Below are positions 1 through 12,800 of a stretch of 64,000 nucleotides of DNA, piece by piece. Within the stretch, counting starts at the first letter, position 1; every line of letters begins with the position of its first letter. The DNA comes from Bryum argenteum (Eukaryota > Streptophyta > Bryopsida > Bryales > Bryaceae): contig CM073321.1 in NCBI GenBank assembly GCA_037043015.1, positions 22,813,001-22,877,000 of the forward strand, written 5' to 3'. The notes beneath the pieces were generated by a model. It had not been told where the DNA came from, made no database searches, and saw nothing but the letters and a program-made list of their open reading frames with translations. Both the position numbers and the translations under genes were made by a program.

Positions 1-57
1 ATGAGGGTTGTGAACATTGATGAGACGTTGCACAACCCAAAAGGCATCACCAAAGCC

Positions 58-537
58 TTAGATGACCTCCCAAATCCACTTAGGAGGTGTGGAGTTAGAA
101 GTGGGCTTGTTCCCTTCAACTCCCAAATCGGTTCTTAGCATTATCAAGAACCGGTTTTCCTCTAACTCCTCCAAGTTCACCAAGTTGATCCTACTCCCTA
201 ACACGTTGAGAGCCTTGGTGAACTCTAACTCAATCTCCCTGCCTTCGGGGTTGGCAATCACTCTCAATGGCCACTTCATTATCTTTACCTCATCGGTATC
301 AAAGGAAGTCTTACATAAGATGAGATCAATCCCATCCATCTCACTTATAATGAAGTTTTCCACAAAGGTGAAGTTTTGACACTCCAACTCCACTTCCATA
401 GCTACAAGGCATGTTTCGTGGAGCTTGCCTTTTTTGCAAACCTCACTTGAATGAGCTTGCTTACTCAAATGCAAGTCCATCCTCTTCGATGCTTTGGGAC
501 TTATGAAGGAGTCGGTTGCCCCTTTGGTTAGGAGCAA
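58..537 (-). pseudogene. Retroelement aspartic protease region (copy 1)
   Basis: This frame of about 159 codons encodes the retropepsin part of Pol. It contains GATDSFISPKASKRMDL, which resembles the plant gypsy pattern D-S/T-G-A-T-x-S-F-I-S. Here the residues before GAT are T-K rather than D-S/T, so the catalytic Asp is missing or has been lost through a deletion that joins the zinc-knuckle sequence directly to the protease. The stretch around VENFIISEMDGIDLILCKTSFD fits the second half of the protease fold. It overlaps the end of Gag in another frame, as expected for a shifted Pol. Catalytically dead by inspection. Confidence 0.6.
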
Positions 538-558
538 TGCATTGCCATGTGGCCCTCT

Positions 559-1606
559 TCACCACAATTCAAACAAGTAATGTAACTTGTCTCTTTTTAT
601 TATGGACTTGTCCCCACTTTTGGGCTTGTCCTTGGCAAACTTGTCCTTCCCATCCTTGGAAGGCCTACTCTCACCACCCTTAAGCTTTTGCCAACCATTT
701 TTCTTATGTTGGCTCTTGGATAGTAATTTGCCTTGCTTTCCGGTTGAGGCCCTCTCTTTAGAGGCCTTTTGGTGACCTTCATCATCACCAATCGATTTTG
801 CCAACTTGAGCAACTCGGCACAAGTCTCCGGCAATCTCGGCATCTTGAATAATGCCCGCTCCACCCAACCTTAGAGTCCATTGAAGAAAATGACCTAATT
901 GGCCAATTCGTCTAACTTCGGGAGCACATTCAAATGTGCATTGAAATCCTTAATATAGGCATGAAGAGTGCCCGTTTGCTTCAATTGCACAAGGGCCATG
1001 CCATCCCGAATCTCTTGGTACTCCGGGGTGAATCGATCACTTGGGATCCCCTTGAAACCGGTCCAAGTCAAGTTGCTCACCACTCCCGCGTTCTCATCCC
1101 GGAAACGAGTCCACCACATATGCACATATTCTTTCAAGAAGGTCACAAGAATAGTGATCTTGTCCTCTTCACAAGCCCTTTGAGCCTCAAAGTAGAGCTC
1201 AAGTTCCACAATGAAGTCCTTGACCTTTTTGACTTGCCCAATTCCGTGAAGGAAGAGGGCAAGTTGGTCTTGCGCAACATGCGGGAAAAAAGACTTGATG
1301 CCTTCCCCTTGAGCTCCTTGATCTCTTGTTGCAAGACATGAAGAGTTTTGACAAGCTCATGGAACATTTCCTCTCGTGCCTAAACCGCTTGTGGCCGTGT
1401 TTCCCGGGAACGGGACTTAGAGGATTTTCTTCCTCCTCATGGTGAGTGTCCTCCTCACAAGTAGCAACTTCTCTTTGGTCCCCTTTTATTTCCACCGGCT
1501 CCTCCGATGGACTTTAAGAAGACTCCTCATGAGGGCCATCCCCGGCCTCAAAGGCTTGACTACGTGTCTTCGGGCCACATCGCGAGCTTCCGGCCTCCGG
1601 TGCCAT
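559..1606 (-). pseudogene. Retroelement Gag (copy 1), frameshifted
   Basis: The start is the ATG at 1606, giving MAPEAGSSRCGPKTRS then CAA (Gln, 1556-1558). The homologous codon in the second copy is TAA. The capsid-like region reads in pieces with frameshifts near 1367 and 1209. TAG and TAA occur at the same two positions as in copy 2 (before VIFF and after FNGL). The extra A in a run near 616-620 shifts the zinc knuckle CLNCGEEGHMAMHC (CX2CX4HX4C) into another frame. The family assignment is firm, but the gene is broken in this copy. Confidence 0.75.
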
Positions 1607-1638
1607 CCTACTCTTGATTGGATCCCGTTGCATAGCCT

Positions 1639-1650
1639 GCTCTGATACCA
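1639..1650 (-). other. Primer binding site, tRNA-Met type
   Basis: On the minus strand the sequence is TGGTATCAGAGC, two bases inside the LTR. This matches the 3' end of plant initiator tRNA-Met, the usual primer of plant gypsy and copia elements. It fixes the element's orientation as minus and makes 1653-3140 its 5' LTR. Confidence 0.9.
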
Positions 1651-1652
1651 AG

Positions 1653-3140
1653 TGTCGCAACCCTAATTACTCCAACACACTTTTTTTGCTTAGTGAGCCT
1701 TACTTGGTAGCGGAATCCCGGCTCACTTAGTTGGTAGCAACCGGCCACGACTTTGCTAACACTTGCATGTGCCCCACACACAATGTTAGCACCATTTCTA
1801 GTCAAGGTGTCCAACCCACCTTGACTCCCCCAACTCATTACCCGGAACCCGTAAACCGGAACTCCCACAAAACACATGGGCATGCCACTTGGTGGCACGG
1901 GGCGGCCTTCCACACATGTCCAAGCTCCCAAGCGTGCTACTAATCACCCCCGGAGCTAACCGCCCTTATCCATTGTCCAACTTCCTACTAGTCCCCTTCC
2001 ACTCTTGTTTCTCACCCCATTCGGGACTTTGCCGGAAATCCTCCCGGAATGCGGCACTAGTTTTCCCGGGGACTAGTTTGGAGCGGGACTCTTTCCAACC
2101 CAATGTTGCGGGATGCTCAAGAGCATCCCACAATGCCCAATGTGTGGAAGTGAGGCTTCATTTCCATGCCTCACCCTTTTGAGCCATTCCCGGTCACTCC
2201 CGGGAACCGGCACTACTTATCACGGGGACTAACTTGGAGAGGGACACTTCCCAACCCCATGTTTAGAGAGGCTCCAAAGCACTCTCTACTTTTCACAAGG
2301 TGCGGGAGTGAGGCCCCATCCCAAGCCTCACCCCTTGGAGCCACCCCGGCTCCTCAAGGCACCATGTGCAAGTGAGGAGGGAGACTACCCCTCCTCATAG
2401 TACTCTCTGGAGTCTTCGGTAGGCCCCCCCCTCTTGTGTTGAGGGGCCTTCCGTGACACACTTTTGTTTTGGAAGACCACCCGTTTTTGCCTTTGTCTCA
2501 AAAACGGGCCGTATCTTCTTCTCGGGCTAACTTGTAGCTCAGTTATCCAAATGGGACGTTCGAGCACATTTTCAACATTTACTCTTTGAGTAGATGTCGA
2601 TGGACTCCTCACTTGTCCCAATCGGAGCTTCTATGTGGGAGCTATGCTCCTCTGAACATTCGGGAGTCCCGGGAGGCAGCAGTCCCGGAGTCCCGAAGTC
2701 CCGATGCTTTGAGAGCCATATCTCCCAAAGCATTGCTTTGCTCCTCACGAGCCTTAGAATTTTGGAAAGCTCTTGTCTAGAGCTTTCCAAAGACATGCAA
2801 CATGCCGCCATCCAAGAAGGATGACATTTTGAGTCCCGAAAGCCAACACTCCCGAGTCCCGGAGTGTCCCGGAACGCGCTCCAACTTTGGAGAGTCATAT
2901 CTCATGACTCACAACTCCAAATCGCGCGTTCTTTGGACCCGTGGGTGCGTGCTCAAACAAGGTTTCCAACCATGTAAGGCACACTACCCAATTCGTCCCA
3001 AGCTTGACGCCATTGCGTCTTTGTTTGCTCGACTCCCCCTTGGTCACTTCACCTTGTCTCTTGCCAAGCCCGGGACGTCACTCCCGGGGTCCTCTCGGCT
3101 CACCACGGTGTTCGGGCATCCTTTGGAAAGGGATGTGACA
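1653..3140 (-). repeat. 5' LTR of gypsy copy 1
   Basis: This 1488-bp LTR on the plus strand begins TGTCGCAACCCTAATTACTCC-like and ends ...GGGATGTGACA. Both ends carry the TG...CA signature. It is nearly identical to 18330-19805, 24512-25998 and 36784-38289. The many open frames inside it are shadows of an LTR and not genes. Confidence 0.93.
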
Positions 3141-3287
3141 GTAAAACACTAAATTAAACTTATGCAAACAACAAATGTCAATAGATATATATCAGTAAAA
3201 ATATGATGATTAGTAAACTATCATCCATGGATAATACAAAATATATATCATTGTATTGTCAAAGACAATACAATGTGGAGAGTCAAA

Positions 3288-3665
3288 TCATGAATCAAGT
3301 TAAGTAAAAGTTGCTAGCCTAGGAGACCGTCTAGGGGCTAAACGTACCGCATCTCGAGCTTCTAGTCTCTTCTCACGTGTATGACGTCGCCATTCTCTCA
3401 TGTATAGAGCCTGAGCCTCCTTGTCAACAATATTGGATGATACAACATTGGAACGGGGAAAAGAATCCCCATTAGAGGGCTCAGCCATGGGAACGATCTT
3501 GGCAGGTAAACCTAAGACAACGGTACGGTCTCCAATCCAATTTTGAACACCGTGACTCATTCCATCAAAATCACTACTATCAGTGTCAGACTCAATGGCA
3601 TGCTCCATGCTATCCGCAGAGAACTCGTGCACCCAAAAAAAATATAGCGGTTTAGTCACAATCAT
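3288..3665 (-). CDS. Terminal exon of an unrecognised gene
   Basis: A minus-strand frame of about 120 codons, rich in acidic residues first (SDTDSSDFD) and basic residues last (REWRRHTREKRLEARDAVRLAPRRSPRL). Under TAR=Gln it reads through TAA at 3300-3302 and ends at TGA 3288-3290. No family was recognised. It is probably a 3' exon: a plausible acceptor (CTCTGCGGATAG) lies inside the first third, around 3615. Upstream exons could not be assigned. The exon at 35519-35880 has the same look (acidic, then TGA stop), but I could not show homology. Confidence 0.4.
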
Positions 3666-4137
3666 GAGTGCACATTGGCAAAAAATATTAAGGCACTGAA
3701 CAAATTAAACATGTTTAGACTGAAACGAAAAGAGATGGTTGAATTTCGAGCTCAAGAATGAAGAGTAACATATCTACTAAACTTTTCTCTTAGGACTCAA
3801 AGATTGAAACACTACCGGAACCTTTACAGACAAGGGAACATTCAAAACCACTATAGAAACATTGTAAGTGTAGTTGAGCTCAAGAAAAACCTGATTTTAC
3901 CCACTTGTCCAAACATGCCAGCTACCCAAATAAACAAGCATCGAATAGAATAATGGAGCTTCAATTAAGAGTTTGAGGTTCCTTCTTTGACAATTTGAAA
4001 TGCACATTATTTGAACCATAAACCGTTTAGCAAACCCACTTCCATACAAGCCTATGATATTTAATTTCAATTATTTCAATCGATTTTCCACATTTACAAA
4101 TTCTTAGTATAACTAGTTTAGCCCCTAAAATTTTCTT
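3666..4137. other. Intergenic, nothing recognised
   Basis: AT-rich sequence between the exon at 3288-3665 and the 240-bp duplication. No reading frame, repeat or RNA gene could be supported. Confidence 0.4.
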
Positions 4138-4619
4138 GATGCAAAACAATCTAACACAATATTTGACCTTCTTCTACTTTAGGCTTAAAAAATCCCAATA
4201 TGAGAATTATTTAGAAGATTTAAGCGTAGGATCTCAAATTGAACTAGACATTCTACTCACATCTCAATTATGAACCGTTGATTTTTCTTCAGTTGTGAGA
4301 TTATAATGATCAAAGTTGGCTGAAATTTTCTCTCGTATACACCTACGCTCGTATACGAGGATACCTACCATTCCTAAGATGCAAAACAATCTAACACACA
4401 ATATTTGACCTTCTTCTACTTTAGGCTTAAAAAATCCCAATCTGAGAATTATTTAGAAGATTTAAGCGTAGGATCTCAAATTGAACTAGACATTCTACTC
4501 ACATCTCAATTATGAACCGTTGATTTTTCTTCAGTTGTGAGATTATAATGATCAAAGTTGGCTGAAATCTTCTCTTGTATACACCTACCCTCGTATACGA
4601 GGATACCTACCACAAATGA
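4138..4619. repeat. Tandem duplication, 240-bp period
   Basis: The segment starting GATGCAAAACAATCTAACAC at 4138 recurs at 4378 with only a few differences, and each copy ends with a CTCGTATACGAGG palindrome (4348-4360, 4589-4602). A more diverged copy of the central part (TTCTACTTTAGGCTTAAAAA) lies at about 7890-8060 in the same orientation. Confidence 0.9.
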
Positions 4620-6700
4620 AGTGATGCCCAATTCCAAAGCCCATTTATTTAAAATGATTATCAACATTCACAAACTTTTGATCTAACTGGTTTAGATTCC
4701 ATCTCACCCTCGTATACGAGGATACCTACCACAAGTGGAGAGTGCTGAAGCCCAATGCCCATGCCCAAAGTGTAATCAAAAGAATAGACAAAAATATGAT
4801 CAACAACCGGATTCTTTACCCAACCTCGTACACGAGGCACCCATCAAGACTCTAATTGCTATCCTTCTTCGTAAACGTATTATAATCAAAATCGGTTCAG
4901 TAGAGAAACATTTTAATGCCTACCTTACCTCGTAAACGAGGAAACAACCTGATTTCACTAAAAATTACAATAATTTGCAAGAATGGTCAATTTAATCATA
5001 ATGAACTAAAAGAATTATCTAAACTTAGAAGATTATAGATTTTGAGAGCATTATGAAGACAACATAGTAGCAAATATGACTCCCATTACTACAACCTCGT
5101 ATACGAGGTCACACTGGTTGAACCACCCTACTTCAGCTCTCATGTGTACTTGACCAATCCTTGGTTTGACCACTCCAATGTCTGCGTGACAAGATCAAAG
5201 AGATGAACAGCATCACGAATACCAGTACTCGATTCCCTTGAAATCCTCCTACCGTCAGCATGAATGGATCAGACAAGGAGAGTCATATGTGTGGGCATCC
5301 TCGTACACGAGGGAGCTTCACAGCGCAGCAAGCATTTGATCACACACTCATACCCGAGGACACCCCTTCACTCGGTTTACCACAAAATATCATGATCAGA
5401 TGAGAAGATGAAAACGAAGATGAAAAGATGAACAATATCACCTCCCATTTCTGCTGACTTTGCCATCATGTCATGAAGACGAGTAGACGATGTCCAGCAT
5501 CGAACACTCCCCCGAGTACGAGGGTACAGGTACAATTTCAAAGGAAGCTTCGACAAACAGTGCAAAGTGCCGAGCGTGGGCTTGCTAGCGGGTTACCAGA
5601 CGCCTTTCCGACGCCTCAGAATTGATCGGAATTTTTCCAGCTGACACTGCTGAACCGCTCCCTCGTACACGAGGGTAGCGGTAGATATTCTAGAACCTGT
5701 TTAATTTTTCCAGTTGACCTGTTCGACCTGGGTGCCGAGAATCGACCTGGGTGCCGGATCTACGGATCGATTATGCCAGTTGCTGGGTGCCGACACAATC
5801 ACACTGCTATATGTGGCCTCCAGCTAGTTGACTAGTTATTATCTGCAATCAAATTTCGGTATAATCTTATATAATTGGAGCAGGATGAATAGAGACTGGA
5901 CCACTGATTGATTCCCTACGCTTTCAGAATGGTGAGAATGATGCAGCTTACAAGTTCAATATAATTTCGTTAAGTCTTCGTTGTGAGATCTATACTCCAA
6001 GCTATGAAAAATCAAATTGCAGCTAAATAAATCTCATGTGACTGATCGACAAAGAACGAAGAAAACCTCTTCAGCAATAAAAACTCGACAGCGGACAACA
6101 ATTTCAATTCGACAAATGTGCTTCCAGCTCTCATACGCTTACGTAATGAACACTTGAGAAATTGTTTAAGAACTGCTTCACTCAAAACAACACATAACTT
6201 CAAACAGAGAAGCTTTCGTAACCTCAATAATTTTCACTCAATTCAAGCACGTCCTCTCTTGCCTCATCACAATCATAAACTCAATCCAAGAACGTCTTCT
6301 CCCTCATTGTGATCAATCGCTACCGGCCAGGGAGCAAGTTAAAATGGATCACAAAATTCAACTCTTAAGCTCTCACATAAAGTTCCAGTCTCTCTCCGAC
6401 TCTCCTTGTCACTCCCTGCCCTCCGTGTCTCTGCCTGCTCTCCCTGACTCATCATCTAATCGCGCCACGAGATTCGCCAGTTATCACGCAAAAAAGCACT
6501 TCCATCTCCAGACCTTATATTGCGAGATAAAAGAGATCATGAAATTGGGCATGACTGACAAAGCAGGCAACCAACAGTCAACTGGTAGATCCACCGTCAA
6601 TGCATGCAAAGTTTGTTGGTTCAATAGATGATGGTGTGTGTCGGGAGCTAGACACTCTATCGTGAGCAAAACAGTCTCCAAGCCTCCCTCGTACACGAGG
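4348..6700. repeat. Dispersed array of CCTCGTATACGAGG palindromes
   Basis: Near-perfect palindromes CCTCGTAYACGAGG occur at 4348, 4589, 4708, 4824, 4928, 5095, 5299, 5661 and 6687, usually followed by ATACC or GGTAG. Decayed versions lie near 5345 and 5510. Spacing is irregular (100 to 1000 bp) and there is no tandem unit apart from the 240-bp duplication. One more copy sits inside the MULE-like gene at 12124-12137. The layout resembles a cluster of binding sites for a dimeric protein. Confidence 0.8.
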
Positions 6701-7369
6701 GTAGGGGTAGAAATTCGCAAGGAGGGAGGATCGACTCAATCGGGGATCGGGGTATTAACTATCAAGCATGTCCTGGTACTAAGCATATCCGATTCGGGAT
6801 TTCAAGCAGAAGTGAATCTACATTACACTGTCAATGGACAATCTTCGACTATAATCGGCAGTGACAAGAGAACATGTACGTCGACTAAGATCAAGTAGTA
6901 GTTACAATCACTCGCACGATCCATGAGTCCATGCACAATGGCAAATGAAAGACCGCAATACTTCATACGAAATTGAGGAAGTGTGCGAGAACAGGATCAC
7001 CAAGAACAGGATCACGAAGATTGAACAGGACCACGACGAACATGATCACGAAGAGCACTTCATGAGGGTTTAGGTCGATCTTACCTCTTCTTGTGTATCT
7101 GTCTCGGTCTCCAATTCGGCGAGGAAACTCTCCCTTCCTACCTCAATCGAAATGGGCAAAGTTTTCCCACAAGTTCTTAGATGCTCCCAAAACGAATCCT
7201 GTGTCTGAATGCTCACCACGTCGACGTCTGCACCCTCCCTTCCGCGCTCCAACATCGTGATCTCCCCTCCGACTCGGGTTCCTTCTCCAACATGAATCTC
7301 TCTTCCAATCTGCCCAGCCATTTCTGTGAGGATCACTTGGAACGGAAGAAAACAAAACAACAGAGAAAA
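5700..7369. other. Non-coding stretch, nothing recognised apart from one palindrome
   Basis: Short open frames exist on both strands but none has a credible composition or partner. The only structured element seen is the palindrome at 6687-6700. The direct repeat AACAGGATCACCAAGAACAG occurs near 6985-7020. Confidence 0.35.
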
Positions 7370-7379
7370 AAAACGTGCT

Positions 7380-7610
7380 GCAGCGACGAGAAAGACATGG
7401 TAGCCAGACTCGGCGCGATGGCCCTCGGCGCGTTGGCAGCCAGACTCGGCGCGATGGTGGAGGGATCATTTCAGACGGCCGCGTTGGCAGCCAGACTCAG
7501 CAGTTTGCATTGCATGAACATGACTCGGCAGTTTGCATTGCATGACTCGGCAGTTCAAAGTTCAGTACATGACTCGGCAGTCATTACACTGTCAGTACAT
7601 GTTAGACTCT
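7380..7610. repeat. GC-rich short-repeat block with ACTCGGC units
   Basis: The units GGCAGCCAGACTCGGCGCG and GACTCGGCAGTTTGCATTGC recur at short, variable distances. Position and composition (a GC block beside a palindrome array) resemble the GC-rich blocks of units I and II, although the sequence differs. CTCGGCAG also recurs in the LTR of the 58669-63914 retroelement. Confidence 0.6.
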
Positions 7611-8696
7611 AACCCTGTTTCTCTAACCCATGTGGACGCATTGAATTTTGATCATAGCAGGGACGTTCAGGGGCTAATATTGACGTATATCCTTCTTTTG
7701 TATTGCTACACAAGGTCTGAAAAGTATGCAATTAATATGAGTGAATAAAATCTTTTATTTTGAAATCTTTACAAACGTTAAAGGAATCAGCCTACATACT
7801 TACATTGTCACATAAGAAACTCGGTGTTATACTACTCCTAAAATTATATTCTCTAAAGATCTTAATGTAAAATTGTCTAAAGTACATAAAGGAGCATTCT
7901 TCTACTTTAGGCTTAAAAAATCTCAATCTAGGTGTTATCGACGAGATCCAACTATAAATCTTAAATTTAACTTGGCATTGTACTACCAAGTTGAATATGT
8001 CATGTTGAATTTTTTATAAAGGTGGGGTAATAACAGTCAAAGTTGATTGAATTTTTTTCTTGCATGAACTTGGAAAAGCTATTTTTGATTTCTTAGATTG
8101 TAGTTTGTCAAATTTATTGTAATTTATTTCACTTTGAGCAGATCTGTCATTTCTTTCTTCGGTAATTGGTGGTAGTTTTGGGATCAGACACAAAAAACTC
8201 CGGCCATTGGTGTGATGAACTCTAGGCATACATCCGAGGTCACGTAAAATGAACACACTATTCACGCCGGCCTCTAAATAGGTTGTAGTTTCACTTCTTT
8301 TGATAGTTGTGGAGTAATAATATTTTGGAATATTTAGTGTTACTTTTTTATCTTTTTTCTTCCTTTTCAAGAATGTTTCTTTTTTTATATCACCATTTTT
8401 TTTATTACTCATATATTTATGTAAAAATGCCTTAGCTTACTAGTTACAACATGCAAGCCTAGTAGTAGCAACATTTGTGACTCTTACCTTTATGGAGATT
8501 CAGATGAAATGATTTTTATGAAGCAACCATAAGGGTTTATCTACAGGGAGATGGAGAATATGGTCTATTTACTTAACAAAATTGATTTTATACAATCTAC
8601 AAGGATGTGGAAAAAAAGTATCAAGTTTTCTTTATCCAAATTTCCAACTACTTAGATTAGGCAAATAGAGAAGTTAATGTGCAATTGAAACATTAC
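7611..8696. other. AT-rich spacer with a diverged 240-bp repeat copy
   Basis: About 7890-8060 resembles the 4138-4619 repeat unit. A minus frame at 8014-8412 (132 codons, lysine-rich start) has no recognisable family. I do not call it a gene. Confidence 0.4.
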
Positions 8697-9098
8697 CAAT
8701 TCATCCGAATCAACTCCTTGGTCTTCATCGTCATTCTTGGCGTGGTGAGAATCACTCTGGGAAGTGCAATACTTTGAAGCAGTAGAGAAGACCTCGTCTA
8801 TAGTGTTCTCGCAATCTTCCTCTACTTTTTCATACTCATCGACCTCTGAAACACTCTCTAAGTTAGTGGCTCGTCTAATACACCTCAGTTGGAATGGGGT
8901 TGGCTCCGGCCGCTCCGCATTCCCTTCAAGTTCGCGCTCCTCTCTTGTTCCATCGCATTTGGATAGAGACATTGACTCTTTCCGCCTCAACGCCATCCGC
9001 CTGCGCTGTTTAGAACCACTAAACTTCAAACCTCCTCTCTTCTTCTTCGTTTCGTTGAATGTCCGCACTACTCTGGGTATTTCAACTATGTCCTTCAT
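8697..9098 (-). CDS. First exon of an unrecognised small gene
   Basis: ATG at 9096-9098 opens a 134-codon frame ending at a GTAATG donor (exon end 8697, phase 0). The product starts MKDIVEIPRVVRTFNETKKK, then has a very basic stretch (SGSKQRRRMALRRK), then an acidic one (SEVDEYEKVEEDCENTIDEV). No family was recognised. The basic-acidic layout could suit a nuclear or chromatin protein, but that is speculation. It lies divergently, 800 bp from the MULE-like gene, with a tandem duplication between them. Downstream exons were not found. Confidence 0.45.
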
Positions 9099-9319
9099 GT
9101 AGTCTCTAGAACTCGAACACACACACAAGAAAACAAGAATACAGCTCTAGATGTCCACTACTTAAGCTCTCAAGATTAAATGATTTTGAATCCTTGCTCC
9201 ACTCTTACTATATACCTTGTCCCCGGAACTCAGATTCAATTTTAAAATATAATTAAATAGATCTACAGCCGGCGCACCCGTCATTCCAATCTTGAACATC
9301 TGACATCCTCTATGTTACC

Positions 9320-9792
9320 GGCTTAACATAGGATTATAAATTCTATCTTACGCTTAAAGCGCTAAGAATATCTACGCGTCTTCCTGACAATGACGGTTGC
9401 CGCAACTTTACACGTTTACATAACACCATTGTGTGATCTGCAAAAAACCAAATAAGGCTAATTCTAACTCAATGTGACTTACTTTTAGTCATGTAGCAAA
9501 CTTTTAAACTTACTCTGTCAGCCTTTACAGGTGGAGTATACAAATGGTTTAACATAGGATGGCTTAACATAGGATTCTAAATTCTATCTTACGCTTAAAG
9601 CACTAAGAATATCTACGCGTCTACCTGACAATGACGGCCGCCGCACCTTTACACGTTTACATAACACCATTGTGTGATCTGCAAAAATCCAAATAAGGCT
9701 ATTTCTAACTCAATGTGACTTACTTTTTGTCATGTAGCAAACTTTCAAACTTACTCTGTCAGCCTTTGGAGGTGGAGTATACAAATGGTTTT
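9320..9792. repeat. Tandem duplication, 241-bp period
   Basis: GGCTTAACATAGGATT at 9320 recurs at 9561. Both copies run through AATATCTACGCGTC and TTTACACGTTTACATAAC to GGAGTATACAAATGGTTT with few differences. They lie in the divergent promoter space between the 9098 gene and the 9899 gene. The period is almost the same as in 4138-4619, but the sequence is unrelated. Confidence 0.9.
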
Positions 9793-9898
9793 ATTTATAC
9801 TACTCTAGGGTTAGAGGTAATAACTATTCAAAATACATATACTCTGCAGAAAGACTTCCATTCTCCTTTCTACTATTGTCGTACCTCGTTCTATCATC

Positions 9899-12800
9899 AT
9901 GGCATCCTCGTCTTGAGCTTACTAGTCCGAACGTTGTCGAAATTCTCTCTCCCGGTGCTCCAGTTCCTCTCGCATACCATCGTGCCCCAAGGAGTAGCTC
10001 GTGAATCGCTCAAGTGTTATCAATTAGATTCGGGTTCGATTCGTCGTCTTTGTGGTTAGAGAAGGACGTTGTAGACCCTATCACCTTGAACGTCATGTAT
10101 TCCATGGTTGTTGAACCTAGTCCAGTGCTTGTCAATGAGAAGCAAAGCTGGGATCTTAATACCGGCAAGTACCGCCTATACGGATTGTCAGAATCTATAA
10201 TGGTCGCTTCAATCGCCCCATCAACCCCCATAGTTCCTCTACTCATCAACGATCACTCCCGTTCTACGTCGTATAAAGGTCGAACCATGTGAACGTTTTA
10301 GCATAGACCTTACTGAGTCATCTAATGACGAGCGCAACACTTCGGTTCCAAGTAATTGTTCTCCTCTTCCGCTTCAATCCCCGTCTACTACATCTCACTT
10401 GTCTACCCCTATCCCTCAACAACATTCCTCACAAACGTCAAAACCCAAAATCATTCTCACCTGCCTCCTCAAGTTAGGTAGTATGCCCGATGCAAGACGA
10501 TCTTTCAAGAAACTAGATTATGCTAACATCCGACAATCCGTGTAGTTAGTTTACCACCATCTTTCAATGGTAACATTCTCTTCATTCTTCCACCCGTTCT
10601 TCTATCTGCTGCTAACAAAAATGCAAAATCCATGGATGGAATGGATAAACGTTACGACGGACACTTATGGACTAAAACCATGACCACTAACATCTCCAAC
10701 ACCATGAGCTTGACTTTCAGATCTTCTAATTGTGTTGGTCATGTCCAGTGTCGCAATCAGAATTGTCCATTTTTGCAGAGACCTAAGCGTGCGGCGGTGG
10801 TGAACGAAGTTGAGTTCGATGGATCCTCTAAAGACCCATTCGGAGTTGGTGGACCACCTCCTTCCGCATCCACGATCGTCTGCGAGGATTTGTAAGGAAC
10901 CTCCTATTTGCGTTGCCACTTGTAAAGCTAAGATCTATTATATTTTTGGTGATGAAAACCAAGAGCGTGCGTGCGTTCATATCGGCAATCACGACCACCC
11001 CGTCAAGGTTGGGGACTACTGAGGTACACGGAGCAAGATTGACGAGTTGATTGAAGAACATGTCGAACGCAATCCATGCTCTGTTTCTAAGATTGTTATG
11101 GAGGCCAGCAGAGACCTATTAGGAAACTACCTTTTACGTCAAGAGGACGAGCCTCATACCCACCTATCTTTGAAACAACTAGAGCCTGTGTTCGATAGTT
11201 GTAAAAACCTAAACTCTCCAAGTATTAGAAACCGTGTCTACACGTTCAGGTATCTAAGGCGCTATGGAGTTATGGACGGTATTACCAAACTCAGAGGGCT
11301 CGATGGTGGGCCTTTGTTCAGCGTAACATGTTTCGGGGGCAAGGAGACGACTTGGACAAAGTCTTCATTTTCAAGATGTCAGAAGTTGGCCCTGCTAGTG
11401 GAGTGGACCTGGTCCGGCGGATGCAACCTGGTGGTGATCTAGAGCATGCTTGGATGATGTTTGATCACGTCAAACGTGTTATCCACTGGACGACCATGGC
11501 GTGCCACGTGTTTACTCGATTACCAACGAGTACTTACAATTGCTTGTTGTGATTTTATGTCCGAGGATTGAGAAGATCAAATTGTTTTTTGGAAGAATCT
11601 GAACCATGTGATGTCAAGAAATGGGGTCCCTAAGCCTCAGTTTCAAGGTTTCATGGCTGATAGTGCACAAGCCAATTGGAATGCGGTCCGGATCATATAC
11701 GGTTCTGGCAACCCTACCGTGCCCATGGAAGGACAAGAGAGGACGTGCTTCTTCCATTGGTCTCAGTCGCTTGAAAAGCACACCAAGCAGTACATCCGCC
11801 ATGAACTACAAGACCAACACAAGCATTTGTGTCTTCAATATAAAAATGCCTCGTCCATGGAAGAGGCTGAGACACGCTATTTGGGAATCAAAGCATGGTG
11901 GACGTCTTCACGCGCTGCTTCCGAGGATGGAGTGAGACATTTGGGGTTTTGGCTCGCATTCTGGCATTTTCGATATCGCCAATGGGGGGAGTTTATGGAG
12001 CTAGTAAGTTCAACCTTACGTGATTCTATGAGTTATGCCTTTTACTACTCCAGTAAAAAGTAAATTTTTTTACTCAATTTTTTAAATTTTTTTTTTTTTA
12101 AAATCTATATTTAGGAGGCTCCCTCGTGTACGAGGGAGCCCCCTACCTCCCAAATGTCTTGTGACTTTTCTCATCCTCTGTGACCAAAACTTGATGTTCT
12201 TGAACGTAGGAAAAACAATACACTCAAGAGGAGTTAGCGGAGATGCCATCTTGCAATCTTGCCGAGTCCGTACACAACAAATGGCTTCAAGCTTCGGGCA
12301 ACAAAGGTGGAGACCTGTACATTGCAGCCGTGGACGATTACATTCGAGCCTTCTTGCAAGTGGTGGCTTATTACTAGTACCTCAAAGGCGGAGCGGGTGG
12401 TTCTGGACCGTCGAGGGAGGAACTTCGACTTCGAACAGCCCAACGACGTGCGCACCGCACTGGAGATCCTTCCTCCCTCAACAAGGCAGTCCTTGAGATG
12501 CCTGGAGCCAAAGAGTTCTGCACTCGTGATGCACATCACGAGGGAGCTGAGGTTTTCGGTTCCATGAAACGAAAGGCAGATGTTCCCATTGGTGCTAAAG
12601 AAGAAACTCATAGACCGGACACTGTGAACTTCTCCCGACCTAAGGTAGGAATTAGAGTTACTCGAGCACGAGCTCATACTTTGAGCACAATTCGTGAAGA
12701 ACATGAAGTGGAGGAAAGTCCTGCTCAACCTTTGAGCTCCGCTGGGTCTGATATTTGTGGCGTTAGTGCCGTGCAAGAGACTCAAGTGAACGAGAAGCTA

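Larger units (their letters stand above)
1..3140 (-). mobile_element. Ty3/gypsy LTR retrotransposon, partial (copy 1)
   Basis: Minus-strand chromovirus-type element cut by the window start. It has an LTR (1653-3140), a primer binding site, then Gag and protease reading toward position 1. Its sequence runs parallel to 22858-25998 of the complete element in this window, so position 1 corresponds to about 22858 there. The LTR outer edge is followed by GTAAA (3141-3145), the expected 5-bp duplication, whose partner lies outside the window. The coding part has frameshifts relative to the other copy, so this copy is probably inactive. Confidence 0.9.

Noticed and set aside
1653-3140. Many open frames inside the LTRs
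   Set aside because: The same frames recur in every LTR copy and are by-products of LTR sequence, with no coding signature.
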